NCBI GenBank assembly: GCA_021286935.1
Contig: JAJTBI010000006.1
Location: 1-64,000 of the forward strand
Origin: Geobacteraceae bacterium
GTDB lineage: Bacteria; Desulfobacterota; Desulfuromonadia; Geobacterales; Pseudopelobacteraceae
Length of the DNA stretch: 64,000 nt
Reading direction: 5' to 3'
How positions within the stretch are numbered: the first letter of the stretch is position 1; each line of letters opens with the position of its first letter. Of the stretch, positions 27,225 through 35,994 are shown in pieces. The translations under genes and the position numbers were made by a program. Below the pieces are notes generated by a model. The model had not been told where the DNA came from, made no database searches, and saw nothing but the letters and a program-made list of their open reading frames with translations.

Positions 27225-29561
27225 ATGGAAGAAGTGACAGAGAACATAGCTGCGCCCCGGGGGCTTGAAGCAGTATGTTGTCTTGAGTTGACTGACCGTT
27301 TACCGGTGCTGTCGGTCAGTGGGGATATTGAGGCCTTGCTTGGTTTTAGTGCGGATGATTTTATCAGCTCGCGTGTCTCTCTGAAGGAGCTGATTCATCC
27401 CCACGATAGTGACATTGTTGAAACATTGTTGGCGCGGAATGCCGTTGTCGGATCAGGTTTCTGTAACCTCCGGATCAGGCAGGCCAGTGGTCGCATCCGC
27501 TGTATCAGGAGTGTCTATGAAAGACAGCTGGATGCCGTCGGGGGTGGTACCCTGCAGCTGCTTTTGCAGGATGCCAAGTGTTTGCAAAGGACCCTGGATG
27601 ACGCCGTGAGAATGCCTAATTTCCGCGCCATTATGGAAAATACTGACGATTATATCTATTTTAAGGATCGCAATCATGTCTTTACCGGAGCCAGCCAGAC
27701 ATTGGTGTCGCTGTGCCATCCAGCCGAGCATTGGACAGACCTGATCGGCAAGACCGATTATGACGTATTTCCTGAGGAGTACGCCGATATCTATTACCGC
27801 CTGGAAAAGGATGTCTTTGCCGGAGTGGCTGTTGCCCATGAAGTGCAGGAGTATCTGACCAAGGACGGCAGGAAGGGTTGGGTTGATAATCGAAAATATC
27901 CGATCCGGAATGAGCAGGGTGAGGTTATCGGCCTTTTCGGTATTGCCCGTGACATCACCGAACGTAAGCAGGTTGAAATGGCGCTGCTGGAGAGTGAGGA
28001 TCGTTTCAGGGCGCTGAGTGAGGCATCTTTTGGCGGTATTGTCATCCATGACAAGGGCTTGATTCTTGAGTGTAATCAGGGTTTATCTGAGCTGACCGGG
28101 TTCAGTTATCAGGAGTTGATCGGCATGGACGGCCTCAAGCTGATCGCACCTGAGTCCCTTGACACGGTCCTGCATAATATCCGCACCGGTTACGAAGAAT
28201 CGTATGAAGTAAAAGGTCTGCGTAAGGACGGCAGTGCCTATCCTCTGGCCATTAAGGGTAAGAATGTGGTCTATAGAGGGGTGCTTGCGCGGGTGATTGA
28301 GTTCCGCGATATAACGGAGCAGAAACAGGCAGAAGCAATGCTGTTGGAAGCCAACCTCCAGCTTGCCGATGCTATGGCTCGGACCAAGGAACTTGCTCGC
28401 CAGGCTGATGCAGCCAACCGCGCCAAGAGTGAGTTTTTGGCTAACATGAGTCATGAGATCCGCACGCCGATGAACGGCATTATCGGCATGGGGCAGTTGC
28501 TTGGGTTTACCCAGCTGAGCGAGGAGCAGAAGGAATATCTTGAGGCAATAGTCTTGTCCAGCAATAATCTGCTCTCCCTGATTAACGATATCCTTGACCT
28601 TTCAAAGGTTGAAGCTGAAAAACTTGAGATCAATCTGGATAGCTTCAGTCTGCGTAATTGCATCAATGAATTGGTCTGTACTCAAAAAGCGCGTATCACC
28701 AGCAAAGGCCTTTCTTACAAGGTCAGTATACCTGATGATCTGCCGGATGTACTGGTGGGCGATCAGTTGAGGATCAAGCAGATACTACTTAATCTGGTGG
28801 GTAATGCCATCAAGTTTACTGAAACTGGCGGGATCATGGTGTTGGTTACTGAGGTTGAACGGGTAGACTCCGGCCTTTTGGTGGATATTGCAGTACAGGA
28901 TAGCGGTATTGGTATCCCTCCAGAACTGCAGGAACATATTTTTGAGCCGTTTAGCCAGGCCGACAGTACGACGACCCGGCGTTTTGGTGGTACAGGGCTA
29001 GGGTTGACAATCTGCCGTCGCCTGGCAGAACTTATGGGGGGTAGCATCCGGGTGGAAAGCCGGGAGGGTGTTGGCAGTACTTTTTATCTGCGACTGCCAC
29101 TTACCGTCTCTACACTGGTCACAGAAACAGGGAAGCCGCCAGAGCAGGTCGAGCAGCTGTGGGATGGTCCCGCACTTGAGGTTCTAGTTGTGGAGGATAA
29201 CCAGATCAATCGAAACTATGCCAGAACACTTTTGAGGAAAATGGGGCACCAGGTCACGGTTGCAGAAAACGGTAGGATTGCACTTGATCTCATCACAACC
29301 TCCAGGTTTGATCTTGTACTGATGGACATAAAGATGCCGGAGATGAATGGTAATGAAGCACTAGCCGGCCTTCGTGCGTTTGAGTCTGCAAAAGGGGGCC
29401 ACCTGCCCGTGATTGCCCTGACCGCCTATGCCCTGAATGGCGATAAAAACAGGTATCTGGAGGCTGGTTTTGATGGGTATCTGCCCAAGCCGGTTACAGT
29501 CAGAGAGTTGGCCGATGAGATGGGGAGAGTCGTTGCCATGAAAGGGATGTTTCATACATGA
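27225..29561 (+). CDS. Hybrid kinase 8: soluble, 3 PAS, HisKA, HATPase, receiver
   Basis: The 778-residue product lacks membrane segments. PAS domains lie at about 15-125, 130-255 and 260-380; the second has Y-I-Y-F-K-D-R-N-H-V-F-T-G-A-S, typical of PAS_4 folds. The phosphoacceptor is His410 ([11 protein letters not shown]) and the receiver has Asp701 in M-D-I-K-M-P-E-M-N-G. It starts 38 bases after kinase 7 with AGAGGGA upstream of the ATG and overlaps kinase 9 by four bases. Its base use seems slightly more AT-rich than its neighbours. Confidence 0.9.
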   Translation: MEEVTENIAAPRGLEAVCCLELTDRLPVLSVSGDIEALLGFSADDFISSRVSLKELIHPHDSDIVETLLARNAVVGSGFCNLRIRQASGRIRCIRSVYERQLDAVGGGTLQLLLQDAKCLQRTLDDAVRMPNFRAIMENTDDYIYFKDRNHVFTGASQTLVSLCHPAEHWTDLIGKTDYDVFPEEYADIYYRLEKDVFAGVAVAHEVQEYLTKDGRKGWVDNRKYPIRNEQGEVIGLFGIARDITERKQVEMALLESEDRFRALSEASFGGIVIHDKGLILECNQGLSELTGFSYQELIGMDGLKLIAPESLDTVLHNIRTGYEESYEVKGLRKDGSAYPLAIKGKNVVYRGVLARVIEFRDITEQKQAEAMLLEANLQLADAMARTKELARQADAANRAKSEFLANMSHEIRTPMNGIIGMGQLLGFTQLSEEQKEYLEAIVLSSNNLLSLINDILDLSKVEAEKLEINLDSFSLRNCINELVCTQKARITSKGLSYKVSIPDDLPDVLVGDQLRIKQILLNLVGNAIKFTETGGIMVLVTEVERVDSGLLVDIAVQDSGIGIPPELQEHIFEPFSQADSTTTRRFGGTGLGLTICRRLAELMGGSIRVESREGVGSTFYLRLPLTVSTLVTETGKPPEQVEQLWDGPALEVLVVEDNQINRNYARTLLRKMGHQVTVAENGRIALDLITTSRFDLVLMDIKMPEMNGNEALAGLRAFESAKGGHLPVIALTAYALNGDKNRYLEAGFDGYLPKPVTVRELADEMGRVVAMKGMFHT

Positions 29562-32500
29562 GTGATAGTGATAACCAGGCGCTACCAGAGTCTGAACTGC
29601 TGGAAAACGGCGCTGATGATGAGAGTACAACTGACTGGCAACCGATTACCGAGCTGCTTCGTCGTGTTCTGGGCATCGATTTTGGCTGTTACCGCTCCGG
29701 TACGGTAGGACGTCGCATCAGGCGCCGGATGGAGATGCTGCAGCTTGATGATCTGGCGGATTATGTCACCCTGCTGTCAGCCAATCAGGAAGAGGTTGAG
29801 CTGCTGGGCCGAGATCTGCTGATCGGCGTGACGGAGTTTTTTCGTGATCCCCAGGTGTTTCGCGGGCTTGAAGAGCAGCTGCGGGAGCTGCTGCGCGGAC
29901 GGTCGGCATCTGACGGGTTCAGGATCTGGTCCGCCGGCTGTGCAACCGGTGAAGAGGCCTACTCGCTGGCCGTGCTGCTGCACAGTATCGCTCAGGAGGT
30001 GGATTTTAGCGGTGACCTGAAGGTGTTTGCCACCGATGTCCACAAGGGTGCTCTGGAAACCGCTTCGCGGGGCACCTACTGCGGTGACCTGCTGGCTGGC
30101 ATGCCTGCAGTATTTCTGGACCGTTACTTTCGTCCCGAAGAGGAGGGCTGCTTTCGGATAGATCCCCAGATCCGGCGCATGCTGGTCTTTGCCCATCACA
30201 ACCTGCTGTCTGATCCCCCCTTTACCCGGATTGACCTGGCGGTCTGCCGCAACATGCTGATCTATCTGCAACCGGATGCCCAGCAGCGGGTGCTGAGCGC
30301 CCTGCAGTTTTCGCTGGTGCCGGGTGGCCTGCTGCTGCTGGGTCCCAGCGAAGGGGTCAGCCATCTGCCCAACGCCTTCAGTGCGGTACAGGCCGGGATC
30401 AAACTGTTCCGTAAACAGGCCACCCCCCGTGACAGCATCACCGTGCCGGGCATCCCCTGGATGGCCCGTAATCCACTGATCGCTTCACTACACCAGGGAC
30501 CCCGTAACGCCATAGCTCTGGACCGTCATCTGCTGCATGACTATGACCTGATTCTGGAGCGGTTTGCACCCCCCGGTATGCTGTTGAGCGGCAATCGCCA
30601 GGTGCTGCATATCTTTGGTGATCTGACCCGCTATCTGCGGCCGCTTACCGGTCGTTTGACCGGAGATATCCTGGGCAGCCTGCGTGATGAGCTGCGCCCG
30701 GCGCTCTCAACCGCCCTGCTGCGGGCTGAACAGCAACATGAAAGCTCTCTGGTGGACCGGATTCCTCTGTTTGAGGATGGGGAATGCCACTATGTTGATC
30801 TCGCGGTCAGTTGCCTGCGGGATGATCGCAGCAGTGAGGTGCATTTCCATGTCACCCTGGCCCCTTCAGGGTGGCAACCGGCGCAGGAGTCCGAGGCGGC
30901 CTGTCATCATGATGCTACTGATTCAGCCCTTCACCGGCGTCTGTCAGACCTTGAGCAGGAGCTGCATTCCACCCGCCACTCTCTGCAACTGACCATTGAA
31001 GAACTGCAGGCAAGTAATGAAAAGCTGGATCTTGCCAATGAAGAACTGATCTCGTCCAATGAAGAACTGCAGAGCACCAATGAAGAGCTGAAATCGGTCA
31101 ACGAGGATCTCTATGCCGTCAACGCAGAACTGGAGCGGCGTAATGAAGAACTGGTACATCTGAACCGCGATCACGATAACCTGCTGGCCAGTACCGAGGT
31201 GGGAACGGTTTTTCTGGACCGCCAGCTGCGTATCCGTAAATTTTCCAGCGCCACCAGCGCCTTCATGAAGCTGCTTCCCCAGGACCTGGGGCGTCCGATC
31301 GAACATATCGCCTACGAACTGGGCTCCCCCCGTACATTCAGCATGCATCTTAATCAGGTACTGCAAGACGGAATACGTCATGAAGAGGAGCTGCAGTCAG
31401 CTTCAGGGCAGTGGGTTTTACAGCGGATTCTGCCCTTTAAGGGTGAAAGTGGCAGCATCGACGGCGTGGTGCTGACCTTTACCGATATCAGCGTGGTCAA
31501 GCAGGCTCAGGCGGCTGTAGCCGATATGAACCGGGAGCTGGAGCGGAAGGTGCTGGAGCGGACCCAGGAACTGGCAGGTAGCGAGTCAAGGATTCGTGAC
31601 TTCATTGAAAATGCCGGGCAGGGATTCTGGCAGCTGGGGCCTGACCGGCTGACCATGGATGTCAATCCGGCCCTCTGCAACATGCTGGGCTACAGTCGTG
31701 AAGAACTTGTGGGGCGCTCGCCGCTTGAATTTGTTGACGCCCATAACCGGGCCATTTTTCTGTACCAGATGGGGCGGATCGATGCAACGCTCCACCGCAG
31801 TTATGAAATCAGTCTGCTCCATAAAAATGGGCATCTGGTGCCGGTGATGTTCTCCGCCACGACCCACCGCGATGCTGAAGGTAAGGTGGACAACGCCTTT
31901 TCCTTTGTCACCGATCTGAGTCAGCAAAAACAGGTTGAACAGGAGATACGGGCAGCCAAGGAAGCGGCTGAATCGGCCAACCGGGCCAAGAGCGAGTTTC
32001 TGGCCAATATGAGTCATGAGGTACGTACTCCCCTGAACGGCATCATGGGGATGAGCCACCTGTTGCACATGACCCCGCTGGGAGATGAACAGCTGGATTA
32101 CCTGCGCCACCTGGATGACTCTGCGCAAAGTCTGTTGTCGGTCATCAATGATCTGCTGGATCTGACCCGGATTGAGGCGGGCGGGTTCGGCCTGGAACAG
32201 GCTGATTTCCATCCCGATGAGCTGGCCAATGATGTCCTGCGGATTCACCAGCCGGTTGCCCAGCGCAAAGGGGTGGCCTTGCTGCTCAAACTGGCGCCGG
32301 ACCTGCCTGCCACCATGCGGGGGGTGCCTTCCCGGCTGAAACAGGTGCTGCATAACCTGGTGGGGAATGCGGTCAAATTTACCGATCAGGGGCAGGTGAC
32401 GTTACAGATCGAATCGCTGTCCCGGCCGGGGCAACCGCTCCATGCCTGTTTCAGGGTCATCGATACCGGTATCGGTATGGAGCAGGATACGCTGTCCCGG

Positions 32501-33115
32501 ATCTTTGTGCCGTTTAGTCAGGCAGATGAAACCATCAGTCGCCGCTACGGCGGAACCGGTCTCGGGCTGACCATCTGTCGGCGTCTGACCGAACTGATGG
32601 GGGGAACCATAACCGTTGAAAGCACGCCCGGTGTTGGCAGTTGCTTCACGGTAACGCTGCCGATGAAGGTGCCGGTGGGGGCTATTGTGCATCCTGGCCA
32701 GGTTGAAAAGCCGTCGCTTAAGCAGCAGGAACGGTCGTTGCGCGTGCTTCTGGCAGAGGATCAGCCGGTGGGACGGCTCTATGCCACCCGGCTGCTGGAA
32801 CGTCTGGGGCACCGGGTAACCGCAGTGGAAGACGGCAAAGCAGCCCTTGAAACCTGGGGGCAGGAACGGTACGACCTGATCCTGATGGATGTGCAGATGC
32901 CCGGTATGGATGGCATTGCCGCCACATCGGCCATTAGAATGCAAGAGCAGGGTAGTGACCGTTATACACCGATCATTGCCCTGACCGCCCACGCCCTGAC
33001 CGGTGACCAGGGCAAACTGCTGGAGTATGGTTTTGACGGCTATGTGCCCAAACCGATTGATGTTGCCGGCCTGGTGGCAGAGGTGGACCGGTTGATGGCG
33101 CGTGATGTCGGCTGA
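29558..33115 (+). CDS. Kinase 9: CheR methyltransferase fused to PAS-hybrid histidine kinase
   Basis: The 1185-residue product opens with a CheR-type methyltransferase (about 25-290): R-R-I-R-R-R-M helix, F-F-R-D motif, SAM site [13 protein letters not shown] and [12 protein letters not shown] long Glu/Leu coiled coil (about 460-545) of repeated N-E-E-L units leads to two PAS domains (about 545-650, 690-805), His820 ([11 protein letters not shown]), ATPase and a receiver with Asp1111 ([10 protein letters not shown]). The CheB esterase usually fused in front of CheR in such proteins is missing. No membrane segment. It closes the nine-kinase block; 24 bases separate it from the next gene. Confidence 0.9.
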   Translation: MSDSDNQALPESELLENGADDESTTDWQPITELLRRVLGIDFGCYRSGTVGRRIRRRMEMLQLDDLADYVTLLSANQEEVELLGRDLLIGVTEFFRDPQVFRGLEEQLRELLRGRSASDGFRIWSAGCATGEEAYSLAVLLHSIAQEVDFSGDLKVFATDVHKGALETASRGTYCGDLLAGMPAVFLDRYFRPEEEGCFRIDPQIRRMLVFAHHNLLSDPPFTRIDLAVCRNMLIYLQPDAQQRVLSALQFSLVPGGLLLLGPSEGVSHLPNAFSAVQAGIKLFRKQATPRDSITVPGIPWMARNPLIASLHQGPRNAIALDRHLLHDYDLILERFAPPGMLLSGNRQVLHIFGDLTRYLRPLTGRLTGDILGSLRDELRPALSTALLRAEQQHESSLVDRIPLFEDGECHYVDLAVSCLRDDRSSEVHFHVTLAPSGWQPAQESEAACHHDATDSALHRRLSDLEQELHSTRHSLQLTIEELQASNEKLDLANEELISSNEELQSTNEELKSVNEDLYAVNAELERRNEELVHLNRDHDNLLASTEVGTVFLDRQLRIRKFSSATSAFMKLLPQDLGRPIEHIAYELGSPRTFSMHLNQVLQDGIRHEEELQSASGQWVLQRILPFKGESGSIDGVVLTFTDISVVKQAQAAVADMNRELERKVLERTQELAGSESRIRDFIENAGQGFWQLGPDRLTMDVNPALCNMLGYSREELVGRSPLEFVDAHNRAIFLYQMGRIDATLHRSYEISLLHKNGHLVPVMFSATTHRDAEGKVDNAFSFVTDLSQQKQVEQEIRAAKEAAESANRAKSEFLANMSHEVRTPLNGIMGMSHLLHMTPLGDEQLDYLRHLDDSAQSLLSVINDLLDLTRIEAGGFGLEQADFHPDELANDVLRIHQPVAQRKGVALLLKLAPDLPATMRGVPSRLKQVLHNLVGNAVKFTDQGQVTLQIESLSRPGQPLHACFRVIDTGIGMEQDTLSRIFVPFSQADETISRRYGGTGLGLTICRRLTELMGGTITVESTPGVGSCFTVTLPMKVPVGAIVHPGQVEKPSLKQQERSLRVLLAEDQPVGRLYATRLLERLGHRVTAVEDGKAALETWGQERYDLILMDVQMPGMDGIAATSAIRMQEQGSDRYTPIIALTAHALTGDQGKLLEYGFDGYVPKPIDVAGLVAEVDRLMARDVG

Positions 33116-33139
33116 TACCAGCCTGAAGGGAGAGATGCC

Positions 33140-33964
33140 ATGAAAACAGTCACAGGGTTGTTGCTGCTGCTGATGATGGCTGTACTGCCTGCACAGGGGG
33201 CGGAACAGAAACCGTATGTTTTTGCGGTACTGCCCCAGCGCCCGCCGGTGGCGATGCATACTGCCTGGCGTCCTTTCCTGGACCAACTTGAACAGGCTAC
33301 CGGATTCAGGTTTAAACTGAAGCTGTATGAGACCATGAACCAGTTTGAAGCGGAACTGAAACAGGGTGTGCCGGACCTGACCTTTTCAACCCCCTATCAG
33401 CTGATGCTGGTACATGGCAGCCAGCATTACCGGCCACTGGTGCGGGGCAGTCATGTGCTTGCCGGTATGCTGATAACCAGAGCGGACTCTTCCATCAAGG
33501 AGCTGCCGGACCTCAACAACAAGCAGATTGCCTATGTGGGCAGCCGCAACGTCTGCAGTCTGTCATTGCGACAGACCTTGTCCCATCAGAATATCAAGCT
33601 GAATATGAAAGAGGTCTTTGTCGGGTCAAGCAGCAATGTCTATAAAATGGTGCTGCTGGGCAAGACCGATGCCGGTACCGTGCTGAATGTGGACTTTGAT
33701 GCCCAGCCAGAGGATGTGAAGGCGAAATTGCGCGTGCTGCTGATTGCGCCAAAGATTGCGCCCCATCCGATCTCCGCCCATCCGCGTGTGCCGAAGCAGG
33801 TTCAGCAGGCGGTGGCTGATGCGGTGCTGCAGATGGCGGCCAAGCCGGAAACTAGCGCCCTGCTTAAACCGGTACAGCTGGGCAAGCCGGTTGTGGCTGA
33901 CTATGCCCGCGATTACAAGGCCCTGGAAAAAATGGATTATGAGGCAATGACCAAAGGGATCTGA
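33140..33964 (+). CDS. PhnD-like periplasmic binding protein
   Basis: The 274-residue product has a signal peptide (about 1-20, ending A-Q-G-A-E) and a type II binding fold of the phosphate/phosphite/phosphonate (PhnD) family: F-A-V-L-P-Q-R-P-P near the start, D-L-T-F-S-T-P-Y-Q, and V-G-S-R-N-V-C-S. No transporter genes accompany it. The kinase begins one base after its stop, so it is likely a dedicated periplasmic co-sensor. The natural ligand need not be a phosphonate; the family also serves as a sensor for other anions. Confidence 0.82.
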   Translation: MKTVTGLLLLLMMAVLPAQGAEQKPYVFAVLPQRPPVAMHTAWRPFLDQLEQATGFRFKLKLYETMNQFEAELKQGVPDLTFSTPYQLMLVHGSQHYRPLVRGSHVLAGMLITRADSSIKELPDLNNKQIAYVGSRNVCSLSLRQTLSHQNIKLNMKEVFVGSSSNVYKMVLLGKTDAGTVLNVDFDAQPEDVKAKLRVLLIAPKIAPHPISAHPRVPKQVQQAVADAVLQMAAKPETSALLKPVQLGKPVVADYARDYKALEKMDYEAMTKGI

Positions 33965-33965
33965 C

Positions 33966-35477
33966 GTGCTACAGCTGCTGCCACGGCGCCTGCATACCCG
34001 AATGCTGATGGCAATTACCCTAGCCATGATCATCGGCACGCTGGGGTTGTCTTTCTGGAACGCTGCAAGCCAGTCCAACCAACTGCTTGCTGCACGTCTT
34101 CAGCAGGCAACCCTGTTGTCTGAAAATCTTGCCGAGGGGTGCGCCCATCCCCTGGCACTTGAGGACTATGCCTCGCTTGATCAGTATTTGCGGCATGCCA
34201 CAGGGTTGCCAGGGTTGCGCAAGGTGGTGGCAACCGATGCCAAAGGTGGTATGCTGGCTGCCCTGCAGCGGTCGAGTGATACCTCCCCTGCGGAGCTGGC
34301 TGATGGACCATCCACGCTTCAGGTCCCGGTTGCCCCCCGACAGGTAACCCGGTTGAACGGTACTACCTTGCTGGTCTGGCAACCGGTGCAGGCGGGCGGG
34401 CTGCTGGGCTGGCTGCAGCTTACCTACAGTCTGGATGAGATCACGCGACTGCAGCAACAGATCTGGCGCCATGGTATCATTCTCAGTGTTGTTGAGACCC
34501 TGATCGGTATCAGTCTGGTTGTCCTGCTACTGCGTCGGCCCCTGCGCTCAATCAACAGACTGTCCCGCTTTGCCCGTGAGCTGCCGCAGCACAAGGGGAT
34601 GACGCTGCCGGTTGAGCGCTTTGTGACAGAGGTGCAGGACCTGGGAGAATCCCTTAACTACGCCTCTACGGAACTTTACCGGATTGAACAGGAACTGCTG
34701 GATCTGAACCGCACCCTGGAGGCGCGCGTCGAGGAAGAGGTTGCCCAAAGCCGGGAAAAGGATGCCTTGCTGTTGCAGCAGGCCCGCTACCAGACCCTGG
34801 GAGAACTGCTGGTCAACATTGCCCATCATTGGCGGCAGCCGCTGAATAACATCGGTGCCCGGGTGCAGGAAAATGCCTGGCTGCTTGCAAATGGCGAGCT
34901 GGCCCCGGAAAAGGCCCTGGATGCATCTGAGCTGGTTATGCAGGAGCTGAAACAGCTTTCCCGCTCAATCGCAGGCTTCCAGCTGCTCTGTCGGCCTGCA
35001 GTGCCTGATGAAACCGTCGTGCCTTCAGAGGCGGTTAACCGTTCGATCAGCATGGTGCGGGACAGCTATCAGCAATTGGGAATCAGCTTCGAACTGCACC
35101 TGATTTCTGAACAGCAGCTTCAGGGTTCCCTGCCGGATCTGGTGCAGTGCATGCTGAACCTTTTTACGAACGCGCGGGATGCGATTATTGAAACACAGGC
35201 AGCTGCCGGGTGTATTACGGTAACGGTTGAGATTGGTGAACAGGATTGTGTAAGGATTATGGTTGCGGACACCGGTGGCGGTATTCCACGGCAGTTGCTG
35301 CATTCGCTTTTTGACCCCTATGTAACCAGCAAGTTTCGTACGCAGGGGGTCGGTTTGGGGTTGTTTGTGGTGCGGCAGATTGTTGAGCAGCGATTTAACG
35401 GTACGGTTACGGCTGATAACCGGGATGACGGCGCTGTCATCACCCTTGTCATGCCGCTGAAACAGGGAGAAATCTGA
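33966..35477 (+). CDS. Sensor histidine kinase 10, paired with PhnD-like protein and lone receiver
   Basis: The start codon is GTG at 33966, one base after the previous stop, behind AAAGGGA. The 503-residue product has membrane segments at about 14-34 and 172-192 around a periplasmic domain of about 135 residues, HAMP, a coiled coil (about 235-270), and a kinase core with His287 in N-I-A-H-H-W-R-Q-P-L-N, the same HisKA variant as the kinase at 2422 and unlike the M-S-H-E-x-R-T-P of the hybrids. ATPase marks are D-T-G-G-G-I and G-V-G-L-G-L. The stop overlaps the receiver gene start by one base. Confidence 0.88.
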   Translation: MLQLLPRRLHTRMLMAITLAMIIGTLGLSFWNAASQSNQLLAARLQQATLLSENLAEGCAHPLALEDYASLDQYLRHATGLPGLRKVVATDAKGGMLAALQRSSDTSPAELADGPSTLQVPVAPRQVTRLNGTTLLVWQPVQAGGLLGWLQLTYSLDEITRLQQQIWRHGIILSVVETLIGISLVVLLLRRPLRSINRLSRFARELPQHKGMTLPVERFVTEVQDLGESLNYASTELYRIEQELLDLNRTLEARVEEEVAQSREKDALLLQQARYQTLGELLVNIAHHWRQPLNNIGARVQENAWLLANGELAPEKALDASELVMQELKQLSRSIAGFQLLCRPAVPDETVVPSEAVNRSISMVRDSYQQLGISFELHLISEQQLQGSLPDLVQCMLNLFTNARDAIIETQAAAGCITVTVEIGEQDCVRIMVADTGGGIPRQLLHSLFDPYVTSKFRTQGVGLGLFVVRQIVEQRFNGTVTADNRDDGAVITLVMPLKQGEI

Positions 35478-35869
35478 TGGAAGAACCTACTGATGTACTG
35501 AAGCAGTTGACCCTGCTGTATGTGGAAGACGAAGATATTGCCCGGCTCTCCATCGGCAGTTTTCTGCGGAGATACGTGGGGACACTGTTGCTGGCCTCAA
35601 ACGGCAGTGAGGGCCTGCAGCTGTATCAGGAAAACCGGCCTGCTGTGGTGATCACTGATCTTGAGATGCCGGTTATGAACGGTATGGAGATGATTCGCAG
35701 GATACGGGAGTTGAATCACGCCATTCCGATTATCATCACCACTGCCTACGATGATGATGCCCATTATTGCCCTGAGGCTGATCTGACCATCCTGAAGCCG
35801 ATCAGTTTCATGGAGCTGTTGCAGGCTGTTCTGGATTGTCTGGCCGCGCGGCGGAAAAGTGATGTGTAA
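35477..35869 (+). CDS. Single-domain response regulator (receiver only)
   Basis: The 130-residue product is one receiver: acidic pair E-D-E-D near residue 16, phosphoacceptor Asp61 in I-T-D-L-E-M-P-V-M-N-G, T-T-A-Y for the switch Thr, and L-K-P for the Lys. No output domain. As the last gene of the run and the only free-standing receiver, it is the natural partner of kinase 10 and could be a phosphate carrier or sink for others. Confidence 0.9.
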   Translation: MEEPTDVLKQLTLLYVEDEDIARLSIGSFLRRYVGTLLLASNGSEGLQLYQENRPAVVITDLEMPVMNGMEMIRRIRELNHAIPIIITTAYDDDAHYCPEADLTILKPISFMELLQAVLDCLAARRKSDV

Positions 35870-35880
35870 GAGCTGAAATC

Positions 35881-35972
35881 AACCCCCTCAGTCCCCCCTT
35901 GTCAGGGGGGGAAGCCTTTAAAACTGTCACGTTAGCCCCTCCCCTGACAAGGGGAGGCTGGGAGGGGTTAGG
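35881..35972. repeat. Large inverted repeat between convergent genes
   Basis: The left arm (35881-35908) and right arm (35944-35972) pair over about 29 bases, with the core CCTTGTCAGGGG / CCCCTGACAAGG perfect. It fills the gap between the receiver stop (35869) and the convergent oxidoreductase stop (35995), so it can serve as a two-way terminator. The C-rich CCCTTGTCAGGGG motif resembles dispersed repeats seen in many unrelated genomes. Confidence 0.7.
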
Positions 35973-35994
35973 TGTAAAACGAATTGGTTGCCCC

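Noticed and set aside
9787-33115. Kinase run as a tandem-duplication or assembly artefact
   Set aside because: Sensor parts, lengths and even receiver sequences differ clearly between members, and every reading frame is intact, so these are distinct genes.
33140-33964. Part of a phosphonate ABC transporter
   Set aside because: No PhnC or PhnE homologues lie nearby; the neighbours are a kinase and a receiver.
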